A stretch of 64,000 nt of DNA, from positions 3,782,001 through 3,846,000 of the forward strand of contig NC_052393.1 of assembly GCF_009389715.1 (NCBI RefSeq), given 5' to 3'. This DNA comes from Phoenix dactylifera (lineage: Eukaryota > Streptophyta > Magnoliopsida > Arecales > Arecaceae). This document shows positions 33,139 to 44,199 of the stretch, in pieces; within the stretch, counting starts at the first letter, position 1; every line of letters begins with the position of its first letter. The translations under genes and the position numbers were made by a program. The notes under the pieces were generated by a model. The model was not told the origin of the DNA, made no database searches, and saw only the letters and a list, made by a program, of their open reading frames with translations.

Positions 33139-36096
33139 CTATTGCCACGACGTCACCCGTTTGTGACCCAAAGTACAAGGATCCCTCCCACAGTCCGGCT
33201 CCTTGCGTTTCAGGGTCATCCCTGAACCTGCAAGCTGCGAGGCAGACCTAGCCTGCTCTTCCATTAAACCATCGTGCCCTTGCATAAACAACTGCCTAAA
33301 ACCCCCTGATTGCCTGTTCCCGCTGTCCATAAATGTCATGGCAGAATTCAAATCCAAACCGGATTGGGACAAACCAGTTCCCTTCGGACTCATGGTTGTG
33401 CTATGCACGCTCGAAAGAAATGGGGGCATGGCAGAAGGTGCACCGCTCAGTCCTGCCGAGCCAATTATTTGTGGTACAACGGGGGCCCCTCTTGAATCTA
33501 CCATGTACGGGATGCTGCCAGGTCCATACAGTGCTGAAGGGTAAGCCATGGCGGGACCAGTGCCAAGCCCAGGATACCCATAAGCAGGCGGCGGCGGCAT
33601 GCGAGCATAAGGCAGCATTTGTCGGGCAGAGACAGCCGGCTCTAAACCCAGTACATTCCCCAAATATGATTGCTGGGTTTGGTTCCCATAATCCTTCTTT
33701 TCCACAGCCATCCTCGATCCCATAATTGTAACAACAGGATCGTCGAGTTTGGAGCTTCCAGACATGCCTGAGGCCTTGGAAGATGGCTTATTCGGGTTAT
33801 GAGAGCCACCGATGTCGAATAAAGATGGGTTGTCATTTAAATCAAAGTCTTTCATTGAAACATGCCCCGAGGATGATGCAGCAGCAGATAGGCTTTGGTC
33901 TCCATTCTGGTGATGAAGCTTCCAAAACGACGATGGATGTGGCGACACATCCTCATCTCCAAGACGATTAAGATCCAGCTTGAGCCTCTCTACTCTTCTT
34001 GAACTAATGTCCATTGAAGATTCCCTGGAAGGAAAGGCAGATAGATGAGGGACCTCTTTTACATATGCTGGTTCAACTGCCACATTATCCTCACTCTCAG
34101 CCACATTCAAGTCTATCTCAGGGAGGCTTGTTCTGCTTTTTGGACCTGAATGCATCTCGGCGTCTGGAGTGCTTCGAGGATATGCTGGGCGAAAAGCACT
34201 CGTGGCAGCAGAACCCCTCCAACCCAATTCACCTTCGAAGCAAAATGCGCTCACTGGCAATTCTGGAGCTCCTTTTGAAGCAGCAACGATAGCTTTAGGT
34301 GCAGACAGGTTGACCTGATTGTTGAGAGTGGAGTTTATTGGGTGATCATCCTCAGTGCACACATCTTTGTTTAGATCGAAGTCCCATACGTTCTTGCTAA
34401 TCTTAGAGACTGCCTCTTCAGCAACTGCTGTCGACTCAGGTTTGATATCTTTCTCATGTCTCTCGGTATCAATGCCACTTTGTGCTGGAATTTCTGACTT
34501 ATCATCCTTGGGAGAATGGGAACTATCAGAAAGACCTTTCCCAGTTGGTGACTCATTCTGGTTTAGTTCTTCAATTGTTGGCTGATCCTGTTTGCCTTCT
34601 ACCAACTCAGGGCTACAGGTTTGCACTCTCTCCTCTGAATCTAAATCAGGAGAAGAGCTACAGAATGGTTCTCTGTAGTCAACAACTTCACGTTCCACTT
34701 CTAGAGCAACTTGCCGTGCAACCTCCAAGGCATCAATCTCCCCACATTCAAGTTCCATTTCTGACCTCCTGTCCATCTCACCAGTTACCTTCATGCTTAT
34801 CGTTTTTGAAGAACTACTAGGGATCACAAGGTTCCCTCCTTCCCTCACCTTCAATTTTGCCTTGCTGCAATGCTCATTAATGCCGCGATCACTTTCCACA
34901 GCTTCTTTCCTTGCGAAAGAATTCTCAGAACCATCTGTTTTGCTTAGTTCACATACACTGCTGGACAAATCTTGAGAATCCTTAGCAACATGAGCAACAG
35001 AAGCTTTTGATATACAAGATTTGCTTTCCCTGGGATCAAAATTGCATGATATAGTGGATTCCATCTTCTGTGCAGATAAAGGCGCAGATAAACCAGAAGA
35101 TGTTGGGGCATTAAAACTTTCTTTTTGACTAGCTTTACATTGGTCAACTTCTGTCATATTCACTCCTACCTCCACCTCCATCTCTTTCACCTTATCAACA
35201 TCTTTTAGTTTTGAAGCCTCAGACTGTTCATCAGCAGCTTTTCCCCTGCCAACAGAACTGCATAAGTCAGCAGAAGCCATTCCCACTGCTGGGACAGACT
35301 CTTTTGTAATAAAAAAGTTGTCCTGACAAGAATTTGACGCATGGGAGGAGCGCAGTGAATTAATCTCTGCTACATTTGCATTTGCTGAATTCTGAGATTC
35401 AGTTGGCTTTGTCTGATTTGCTGTAGAAATTTTTACATCATTGGTTATATCCAACTGGGGACTGTCAGAGCATTTTGTAAAATCTGAGTGGTGAGACTCA
35501 GTCCCAGCAGAATCTACCCTGCAATTCCCCTCCTCATCCCCCAAATTGCATGAAGAAATGTCAATTCTGTTTTCGTCAGCAGAAGGCTTGTGCTGGTTAT
35601 CTTGGCATATGCCACCATTCTCCATATCTTGGCTAACATCATTAACCTTTCCATTATTCCACTTATCAAGCAAATTCCTCACCCTCTCCTTTATACTAGG
35701 ATTTTTCTGACCTAGCAGTTGTTCAGCAGTTGCCCAAATTCCATCAGCAGTTGAGTTTTTCTTGTCAACTGGAAGCCTCTCAAGGGATCCCAGAAGCGAA
35801 TGTATTACTTCTTCCATGATACTACTACTAACATCATTACTGCACTTCAAAGCTTCTTGAAGCCACTGATTAAGAAAGAGGAGCCCATTCAACTCAACAA
35901 AACGATTAAGACAGTCCTTATTTTCTGTGGCTGCCAAGGTGTCTGCAACAGCTGACCACTGTCTTGCAGTATCGCCTGCATTCTTCATAACATAATCTTT
36001 CTGTCTTTCCATTGCAGAAATCAGTTCTTCAACTCTTGGAAGAGTTGAAACCCCATTCTTCATCTCATTAAGAGTAAAGAAATCTTCAAGTGTCAT
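33139..36096 (-). CDS. TFIIS N-terminal (LW/Med26-like) domain protein with DLN motifs
   Basis: One large coding exon of 985 residues. Residues about 20-150 form a TFIIS N-terminal/LW helical domain (DTARQWSAVADTLAATENKDCL, FLNQWLQEA, IKERVRNLLDKW), as in elongation factor TFIIS and Med26. It starts MTLEDFFTLNEMKNG, like the Arabidopsis TFIIS-family protein At4g24200 as I recall it, so the Met at 36096 is the natural start and no BAH domain is expected. The middle is Ser/Glu-rich and probably disordered. Five DLN motifs follow (near residues 572, 660, 706, 750 and 913); FDLNDNP near 750 fits the DLNxxP form of the EAR repression motif. The C-terminus is Pro/Gly/Met-rich, with a basic KRKEPD patch near the end. 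A nuclear transcription regulator is likely. Partners are unknown. Confidence 0.9.
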   Translation of the reverse strand: MTLEDFFTLNEMKNGVSTLPRVEELISAMERQKDYVMKNAGDTARQWSAVADTLAATENKDCLNRFVELNGLLFLNQWLQEALKCSNDVSSSIMEEVIHSLLGSLERLPVDKKNSTADGIWATAEQLLGQKNPSIKERVRNLLDKWNNGKVNDVSQDMENGGICQDNQHKPSADENRIDISSCNLGDEEGNCRVDSAGTESHHSDFTKCSDSPQLDITNDVKISTANQTKPTESQNSANANVAEINSLRSSHASNSCQDNFFITKESVPAVGMASADLCSSVGRGKAADEQSEASKLKDVDKVKEMEVEVGVNMTEVDQCKASQKESFNAPTSSGLSAPLSAQKMESTISCNFDPRESKSCISKASVAHVAKDSQDLSSSVCELSKTDGSENSFARKEAVESDRGINEHCSKAKLKVREGGNLVIPSSSSKTISMKVTGEMDRRSEMELECGEIDALEVARQVALEVEREVVDYREPFCSSSPDLDSEERVQTCSPELVEGKQDQPTIEELNQNESPTGKGLSDSSHSPKDDKSEIPAQSGIDTERHEKDIKPESTAVAEEAVSKISKNVWDFDLNKDVCTEDDHPINSTLNNQVNLSAPKAIVAASKGAPELPVSAFCFEGELGWRGSAATSAFRPAYPRSTPDAEMHSGPKSRTSLPEIDLNVAESEDNVAVEPAYVKEVPHLSAFPSRESSMDISSRRVERLKLDLNRLGDEDVSPHPSSFWKLHHQNGDQSLSAAASSSGHVSMKDFDLNDNPSLFDIGGSHNPNKPSSKASGMSGSSKLDDPVVTIMGSRMAVEKKDYGNQTQQSYLGNVLGLEPAVSARQMLPYARMPPPPAYGYPGLGTGPAMAYPSALYGPGSIPYMVDSRGAPVVPQIIGSAGLSGAPSAMPPFLSSVHSTTMSPKGTGLSQSGLDLNSAMTFMDSGNRQSGGFRQLFMQGHDGLMEEQARSASQLAGSGMTLKRKEPDCGRDPCTLGHKRVTSWQ

Positions 36097-36169
36097 ATTG
36101 TTTCACACAATAAGTTTATAAGCTTCAATTATGACATCCGCGCAACATGTTGATATTAAACTGTCCTAC

Positions 36170-36230
36170 CTCAAAACAGTTGAGGAAAAAATGGTAGAGA
36201 CTTGGGACCAAGTAGATGTGGCATTTTTTC
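36170..36230 (-). other. Possible 5' UTR exon with a 17-codon upstream ORF
   Basis: On the minus strand an acceptor (tttactgcag) precedes 36230 and a donor (GAG then gtagga) follows 36170, defining a 61-nt exon 74 bases before the TFIIS-gene ATG. It contains ATG at 36224-36222 and stop TGA at 36173-36171, an upstream ORF starting MPHLLGPKS. If transcribed, it could reduce main-ORF translation. The splice sites are good, but there is no independent support. Confidence 0.3.
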
Positions 36231-37492
36231 CTGCAGTAAACATAAATTTATTAGTTGACTAATCATACAACCTATCATTCTAATAATCTTTGACAAATAG
36301 CACATATTGATGAATTGGGAATTTCAGAATTCAAGTTCTTAGAAAGTAATACATGAAACCATGCACTAATTCTCCTAGAAACGACACTTCAAGTGAAACA
36401 TGAACTTTAAGAATGTCCGACATGGTTGTATGTAAAATCTTCATCAAGCCAGCCATCACATGTTTCAAGAAGGAAGTGGCCACTACAGGAGTTAACTTTT
36501 TAAAAGAACGTAAGGACTTACACCTCCATCTGTCACATGTTCTGAAAAGTATGTTAAATTTAAAAAATAAGCAGAAGAGTATTCACATGGGATATACTTC
36601 AAAAGATGACAGCTCTTTGAGCACATAAATTCTCTACAACAATTGTCCACCCACCAACCACAGAAACTGCACTTCTATTGGATCAAACAAGCTAAGATTA
36701 TGATCATAATCTTCCTCCACACAATGATTATTAGTTATTCAAAAGTTAATAGTTGTTTGAAATCACATATAATGACAATTGCTTTACCTTCATCATCTGT
36801 TACCCAAATATTTTTCTTGCACTAGAAATGCATATACGCCTAGAAGGATAGTTTGGTACTATTTTAAACAAGTAAAATAAATGTTGGGAGTCACAATAGT
36901 AAAAGTTTCAGACTATCAGTACAAACAACCACGATCTCTGCAGGTTATATTTCAGTGAAGCAGCATCCTGAGTAACTAACACCAAATTGAGGGCTCTACA
37001 CCAATACTGAGAGAATTTCCATTTATTATCATGGCTCTTGACATTTATGGAACCTGGTACTCAAAGAATACCTTTCTTTTCTAAATATCAAGAAAAATGT
37101 TACATCGACGTTGATAAAGAGGAGATAATGAATAATGAGTTTCTTCATTTATTGCAGTTGGTGTAAATGTTGGACAGGACTAAGATTTAAGTTGACAGGG
37201 ACAGCAAAAAGGTAAAGATTGGAATAGGACGAGCAAAGTTTGCATGGTTGGTTTGCAAGTTTCTGTAAAGAACCTAGTCCGATATATCCATATCAGAAAA
37301 GGAGTCTTGGAGTTTATACCATTCTAATACAACATAATGCCACATAGATAAAACAATGACGGACTAATCCCAAAGAGGATGACACCATATAGAGGAGTAT
37401 CTGTCTACAAGAATATACTACCAAAGAATGAAAAGAATGCCAAGATGCATCTGCCACATCAGTGCCATATCCAAAATTTTACCTTTTTTCTT

Positions 37493-37529
<37 letters not shown>
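37493..37529. repeat. (GT)n microsatellite
   Basis: About 16 GT units with a single interruption near the start. Confidence 0.95.
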
Positions 37530-37530
<1 letters not shown>

Positions 37531-38306
37531 AGGAGAGGTGAGGGGAGGGTCTAGGAAGGGCGTTGCAAGCAACTTAGAAAAAAAAATGAGAGTAGAAGAT
37601 ATTGCTCCATATCCAGATTTTAAAGTACATGACGGAGTTAAAAAGCATTAAGGTGAATAAAAATTGAGGAAAAAAACGAACAGAATTAAGAAATTTGAAC
37701 ATAAAATATTAAAATCGAGTAAACAGAAAGACATAATTTATCTTCGTCCTTATTCTTCATCTTCTTTGATAAAACAAAAGAGGGTTTGAAATCATTTTTC
37801 TCCAAAAAAAGATCATAATAGAGCACCTTCCTCCTCTTCTTACTCTTCCCTCCCAAACTCAACTTAGATTTGAATTCATAACTCAAATTTCCACGTGCAA
37901 GTTGTGCAATCGGTTTGACTTTTCTGTATACTGCTACATGTAATCCTGACCTTCCATGCATAACTGCTGACGTATGGGTATAAATGAAAATGCCTCCATA
38001 TTGCCCAAAGAACAGAATCCATCCTTTCAAATCCCACTCACAAATTACCAAACAAGAAAAAAGAAAAAGAAAAAAGTAACCCCAACCCACCCACCAAGCA
38101 ACTTGACAACTAGTCCCTGAGATCGTAGGGGCATATTACCTCTTTGAGTCCACCAAACCTCCACAACTTTAATCCTTGAAGTTACTGGTAACAAAAGTCA
38201 TACCAAAAGGAGCAGTCTACTGACCATATAGCCAAACACTTTAACTTTTTTTTGCACTAGTGGGTGTGGTTTCGTCTTTTCCTTTTTTTTCTCTCTCTTC
38301 TAGGAA

Positions 38307-38332
38307 GGGGGGGGGGGGGGGGGGGGGGGGGG
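38307..38332. repeat. 26-base G homopolymer
   Basis: An uninterrupted G run. Length at such runs is unreliable in most sequencing. Confidence 0.9.
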
Positions 38333-41300
38333 TTGTTTACCACCTTGCAACCAACCTGGCTCCAACCAATGTACCATATTGTAAATGCACAGTCAATTCT
38401 CAAACATTTATATCATGCAGTGTCATCTAATCCTGGTTTTTAAGGGACATAAATCAAACTTTCACTCATGCAGCTGATACCTACTGCTTCCTCTCCAGTC
38501 TTCAATCATGCATAATTTGTTGCCCCATGTATTATCAAAAATCAACGCCAATTCAATAACTAGTTTCCAATTTATTGCTTCGTGATTCATGAATGTATAT
38601 ATATTGAATGCAACAACTAAAAGTAGATAAACATTTTATTTTATGTCACATTATATATTAAGACACCAGTTTGGTGGCCTGTATTCTTAAAATCCACAAG
38701 CTTTTCTATGGCGCTCATATTCGAACCTGTTCCATCACCCAGATCTGATTAAAGGAACTAAGACTAGAGAGATGAATGTACAGTATTACCATAGTGAGGC
38801 AGTACAAAAACCGTTTACAGTACTCAACTTAACATATTAACAGTCAGCAAAATTATAAGTAAATTAGCTTTTCATGGACATGATGGGTAGATAGTTTGAA
38901 CATTAATAAAGATAGAGATTTAAAATACTCCATGTGAAGTTTCATGATTTAGTTATATGGCACAGTGTATTTCCCAAAGAAATGAAGAATTATTTTTATC
39001 TCAAAAATGATGATGGGAAAATGCATACAGGAACCTCAAACAAGTCCAGACCATCGATAGCATGGTTGATGCACAGAAGGAACAAAACATTAGCTAAGGA
39101 AATTCACTAATCACGAGTATATGATTTTTCTTTTCTTCAGATAGGAGAGGAAAGTCCCATCCTGCACAAGTATATGATTTTTAAGATAGCTTCTCATAAC
39201 ATAACATGGACATAGTTTTTAATAAAAACATAGAATCAAAATTTCAAAGTGAAGGCAGTTCATTTTAAGAATTTTGATTATGTTGCGCAGATTTACTTAA
39301 TGCAACTGTGTATCATAGTTTGGAATTTCACTTAGAAAAAACATAACCAAGTACCAACAGCTCAGGCTGCTAAAAAGAGAGTGCGAAAAACGGCATTAAT
39401 TACCTACTTGGAAATGATTGGTAGCACTGTTACAAAACTCATTAAAGTGATAATAGTACCAATCAAAACAACACATAAATTATTGTTGGACAAATCAAAC
39501 TATCAAAGTAGATTCAGAAAAAGTAAGTTAACAAAGCACCACGGATTGGCTAGCACGGAATATTAGAATCACTTCTTTTGAATTTGCAATCTCTCTGAAA
39601 ATTGGCTAAGGAATCTGGTTTGAACAGCCAATTTTTCCTCATTCTGAACAATGATGAAGTTAGAAAGTCAAATAACTTCCTGCTACATTTTTTTTGTTTA
39701 CTTTATTTGATCTGTCCAGCCCCCAGCATATTAATAAAAATTCAAATGGGAAAAAGGGGCTGAGAATACTCTTTTTTTCAGTTTGTTGTGAAAGTAACAT
39801 GTGCAAAAACTGAAACTTGTTTAAAGAAGTATTGAGGGGGAAAACTTCAAGAAGAAAGCACTCTCTAAAACATAAGATTCAAACTAAGAAAACTTTACCA
39901 GCTTATTGATCAAGCAACAACAACCAATCAAAAGTATAATTTTTGTTAACACTAGATTAGTCGTACCTTCAGAGTAGGAGCATTTTATTAGATGTGCCAT
40001 TAGCAACCTTTTTTTTATTATTATTCTTCAAAAAGATTAATGATGCTATCATACACCAGTGAGCCTTAACCCAGAGGTTGTTATGTCAGAAACACACTAC
40101 TTGTCAGATGCACCATCCTGATGATAGCAAAATGAATAGAGCAGACGAGGGCATCAAACATATCTGGAAATTTGCAGATTATAATCCACAAACAAAAGGA
40201 TAAATAAAAAACAATAACCTTGAGCCAAAGATTATTTCAGCTTTCTTCAATCTGCATAATGGCTTTTTGAGTGAAAAATTGATAGGTCTTCCTAAGAGAG
40301 TCAAACACCCACCATTTACATATGGCTAGACGGAGACAACTACGAAAATGAACCAACTATTTCACTATATGTAAAGCATGTCTTGGCAATATTTTAACAT
40401 AGGCATCCTTATATTACTGCATAACACAAAGAAAATCAATAATTTTTAAATTTTGGTTTTGATATTAAATCACTGCTAAATTAATTTCTGACAAGTATGC
40501 ATGTCTGACTTGCTGTCCTTCTGCCCAATATGCATGTTTGCCAAACATATCCATGTGTTAAACCCCACCTCGCACCCCCGAAAAAAAAAAAAAAAACAGA
40601 ACTTCAAATATAAGGACACTCCTCTAACTGCCTACAGTCAAATATTTATTTTATCAAGCATTCTATATTTTGATATCAAAAGGATATTTGAATCTAAAAA
40701 TTGGATCCAACAAGCTTATATGATTGGATTGAATGGATCATCGAACCAACATGCTGACCATTAAAAAAAAAAATGTAAAACAAATTCCATGATGCATGCA
40801 AAATAATAATATTAGAATTACATATCAATAACTGATTGATGTGTTAAAATATACACCTAATGCCAGCATATCATCTACCAGCTTGGCATGTGCATGTGTA
40901 GTCCACTAGCATTGGACTTGCATATCATCAGGTTCAAGATAATCAAAATCTGAATTCCTATCAGGAGAAAAAACTGCTTAAGTGGGGGGAAATAGTTCAA
41001 GATTTATCCACTGAGGAAGCTGGAAGTTTAAAGCTGAACCCATTAAGCTGAGTAGGATCAGGTATGCATCTTATCATATCTGACCCGAATCAAACTCATC
41101 TATAAAGCTGCACCCATGATGTGAGTCTATGTTTCAAAGATGCGGCTGCCATGGTGTGATGCCCAGAGATTTTGCTCATACAATGCCAACAGTTAGTATT
41201 CCCTTTATTTTCCAAGGTTACTTCTCATAGTATATCTTCTTCCCATGGTATTATTATGGAAATTTTCCTGAACTCCCAGCGAGCAGCTCATCCAAGAACT

Positions 41301-42833
41301 GATTAAAAAATAACCCATCCGAAAGCAGCACATATTCTCTGTTTTTATTTTTTTTCTCCAATTTAACCACCTTGAATCAAGTTTTTATTCCTTTGGTTCT
41401 AAAAACAATGTGATGGACAATAGTAAGTAATATGCTTGACATTATTTATGTTAGTACACTAGGACACATCACCACATGGATGATAATGAGAACAAAAATC
41501 AAAAACCGATGAAGTAACAGGAAAAAAAGCCAGAAAAACTTTCAAAGAAAGAATCCTGCAGAGCAAAAAAACTGAAAAAAAAAATAAAAATAAAAGGATA
41601 ACACGCGCACACGCACACACAGAGAGAGGCATTGCAGCAGGAAAGGGAGGGGGAGTTCCAAAAGGCTAATAAAGGAACAAACTTGATGCAGCCATAAGTA
41701 AACACTAAACGATCAACCCAGCCCAAAACTTTAGAAACTACTGGCTTCGTTAGGTGAAATATAACAAAGAAATCTTTTGTTACGAAAATATAGATCGTGT
41801 TTTTGTTCGGCACCAGTGAACAGCTTTCCCAATATGTTTCATCACATCATCAATCACTGCCGCATAACCAGGATAGAACACAAGTACACAACACATCAAC
41901 TGTTGGAGAGTTGGTATACCCTAGGACATTGGTCAACATCAGCACAGTAACCTTGACCAGATAATCATCACCAAAGCACATAAGAACTTTTTAGCACTCT
42001 CTAATATTCTAATATCGTTTGACAATATATTTGTAAAATAGCATGAAGTAGTCAATAAAGCAAATCATATTCAGCTTGGCAGATAAGGTGAAATCTTTTC
42101 TAATAGATACACATAGTTTAGCCAGTATTTTTTTAAAAAAAAAAAACAAAATATCGCTAGTTGACCAACTGAAAAAAAGAAAAACACACAATTTGTGCAC
42201 AAAATTCAACCCACACTTTAATGAAACTCCGTCGACAATATATCTTGTAATAAAAAAAATAAAAAATAAAAAAATCGATCAAATACATCAGATACAACAA
42301 GGAAATTAAAATTGTGGCATTAGATTTTGGGACAAAATACAGTATTAGATTCAAAATTCAATATCAAAAATTTCATGGGAAACCATCTTAAACGAGAAGT
42401 AAGCCTAACCATGACACTAAGATCTAACCCTAATTCGAAACCCCAATAACTTGCAAGAAAAACTCCAAATCACGAAACCGAAATTCATCAAATCAGAGAG
42501 AGGATTTATAATAAAAATAAAAAACCCTTTCCGTAAATAAATTGGGCGAGAAGAAATTCACAAACCACAAATTAAGCCAAAAAATGAGAGAGAAAAGATA
42601 AAAAGAGTCAAGATTCATGCCAAGTCGTTCCAAATCCAGACCCCTATTCCATCTCCCCATCCTCCACACTCCAGAAAACAAATATAAAAAGAAATCCGAA
42701 ACCAGAAAAACGGAAAACAAACAGCCTTCCAAAGAATGATAACAAGAGGCGGAAGAAGTAAAGAAAAACAGGAAGACACTTAAGAAGAAAAACGGAAGTA
42801 CATGGAATAGATCGAGAAGGGGCGTGGAATTAC

Positions 42834-43012
42834 CCAAGCTTCGAAGAAACCCTAAACTGTCTTTCTTTCTCTCTCTCTCTCCGTCGTTAGCCGTCACGCG
42901 TTCTTCTCCCTCTCCTCTCCTCTCCTTCTCTCTCTCTCTCCTTCGCTTTCCAGAGAAAACCCCTCTCACCTTCTCTCCTTTCTCTCGCTCTTCTCTTTCT
43001 TAATCCTCCCTT
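42834..43012 (-). promoter_or_regulatory. Probable leader exon and promoter-proximal region of the TFIIS-domain gene
   Basis: On the minus strand this is a GA-rich leader with AGGGTTTC and a donor-like CTTGG/GTAATT at 42833. It resembles plant housekeeping 5' UTRs. No better gene starts here on the minus strand. The 158-codon open frame over it (42493-42969) runs past the donor and is low-complexity, so it is not called. Confidence 0.4.
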
Positions 43013-44194
43013 CTCGCTCCCCTCCCTCGTCGTTCCGTTTTAGTTTCGATTGATTAACGAATATTTTAATGAGTTTTCTTTATTTCAGCCACCACCAAGG
43101 AGAGGCACGTGCTAGTGCCGCGTGGGGGGGTGATGGTGACGTGGCGTGGGGGCGGAGGGGCGACCGGGCGAACCGTGAAAGCGACGGCGGCCGCAGCGGC
43201 GGTGGGGACAGCCAGTCCGTTTTGGGGGATGCGGGGCTTCCGTGTGGATGCGATGCCTTAGATCGGATTTCAACGATCGACTTTCAGACACGTGGACGGT
43301 TCTGATATTGTAGTTTTGCGGGGTTGTCTGTTTGCAGTTTTCTGATAGATTTCACCGGTTGACCGGACCCACTGATTTGTTCAGTTGCGACATGCTTTTC
43401 TTCCCCCTTTTTCCACCCGTTTTCAGTGTGCCAGCGGCATCGGTTTTCCGTGTGACAGCAGATGACAGTGTTGTAATCGTTCCAAGCGCCTCTGAACACT
43501 GCTGTCACAAACAAATATATAATAACAAATTAAAACTGTTTGAACCATATTTGATAATTATATGCAATTTTTTTCATCTATATTATTTTCAGGTTTTTTA
43601 TCTATCTTTTAAATATGAATACACATATGCCTATACATCCACTTTCATAGCATAGCTGGTGTGTTACTGGAATAACTGATTTATTACTTTGTATTGTCTC
43701 TTAGCAACACCTTATCAAGTAGTTGTTTTTTTAAGCGCTTACAAAGTGGCAAAAATTATATTATTGTTTTCTGGCTTTACTAGATGTATCCCTAATAAAA
43801 TTATATAAATCATCCACTTTAGCAATATATATATATATATATAAAGTTGCAAGAGAGTTAAATAAGGTACTAAGAAAAATAAAGAGAGTGGAAATACATG
43901 AACCGCAAATCTAAAATAGCATGGTAGTTTGCATTAGTGTTATAGCAGAAATAGTATAAAATGCAGCAATATTATATTTATATAGATCTGAATTTTTAGA
44001 GAAGCATCATCTAAGAATTAATTGAAAACTTTGGTTGCCAGGTGGATGGTCACAAAACTAGGGCTTGATGCCAGCTTAGGTTGTCTTAGAATTCAATGCT
44101 ACTTAGATGGCTTAGATTCAAGTTGGAGAATATTAATTAGTGGGGTTGGAGTAGGCTTGGATTGGCCTTTGATTGAAGGCTTTAACCTAATCCA
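43013..44194. other. Intergenic DNA, GC-rich patch then AT-rich
   Basis: A GC-rich patch (43090-43260) adjoins the presumed TFIIS-gene promoter. After it the DNA is AT-rich with a (TA)n run near 43829-43847. No gene is recognised. The last 90 bases resemble the sequence on the far side of the retrotransposon. Confidence 0.4.
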
Positions 44195-44199
44195 GTCAT
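44195..44199. repeat. Target-site duplication, left (AGTCA)
   Basis: AGTCA lies directly before the left LTR and is repeated exactly at 51760-51764. Confidence 0.9.

Larger units (their letters stand above)
36231..42833 (-). other. Probable long 5' intron of the TFIIS-domain gene
   Basis: There is no coding signal over 6.6 kb on either strand; all open frames are short and low-complexity. It contains (GT)n at 37493-37529, a 26-base G run at 38307-38332 and A-rich tracts. It is interpreted as the intron between the leader exon near 42.9 kb and the coding exon, because no other gene is seen here. Confidence 0.4.

Noticed and set aside
42493..42969. 158-codon minus-strand frame with an Arg/Glu-rich start
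   Set aside because: Its start is a GA-rich leader and it crosses a donor-like site into Phe/Leu-rich low-complexity DNA. It is better explained as a 5' UTR exon plus intron.
43069..43305. 78-codon Gly/Arg-rich frame next to the TFIIS-gene promoter
   Set aside because: GC-rich promoter-type DNA. No domain, and composition alone explains the open frame.
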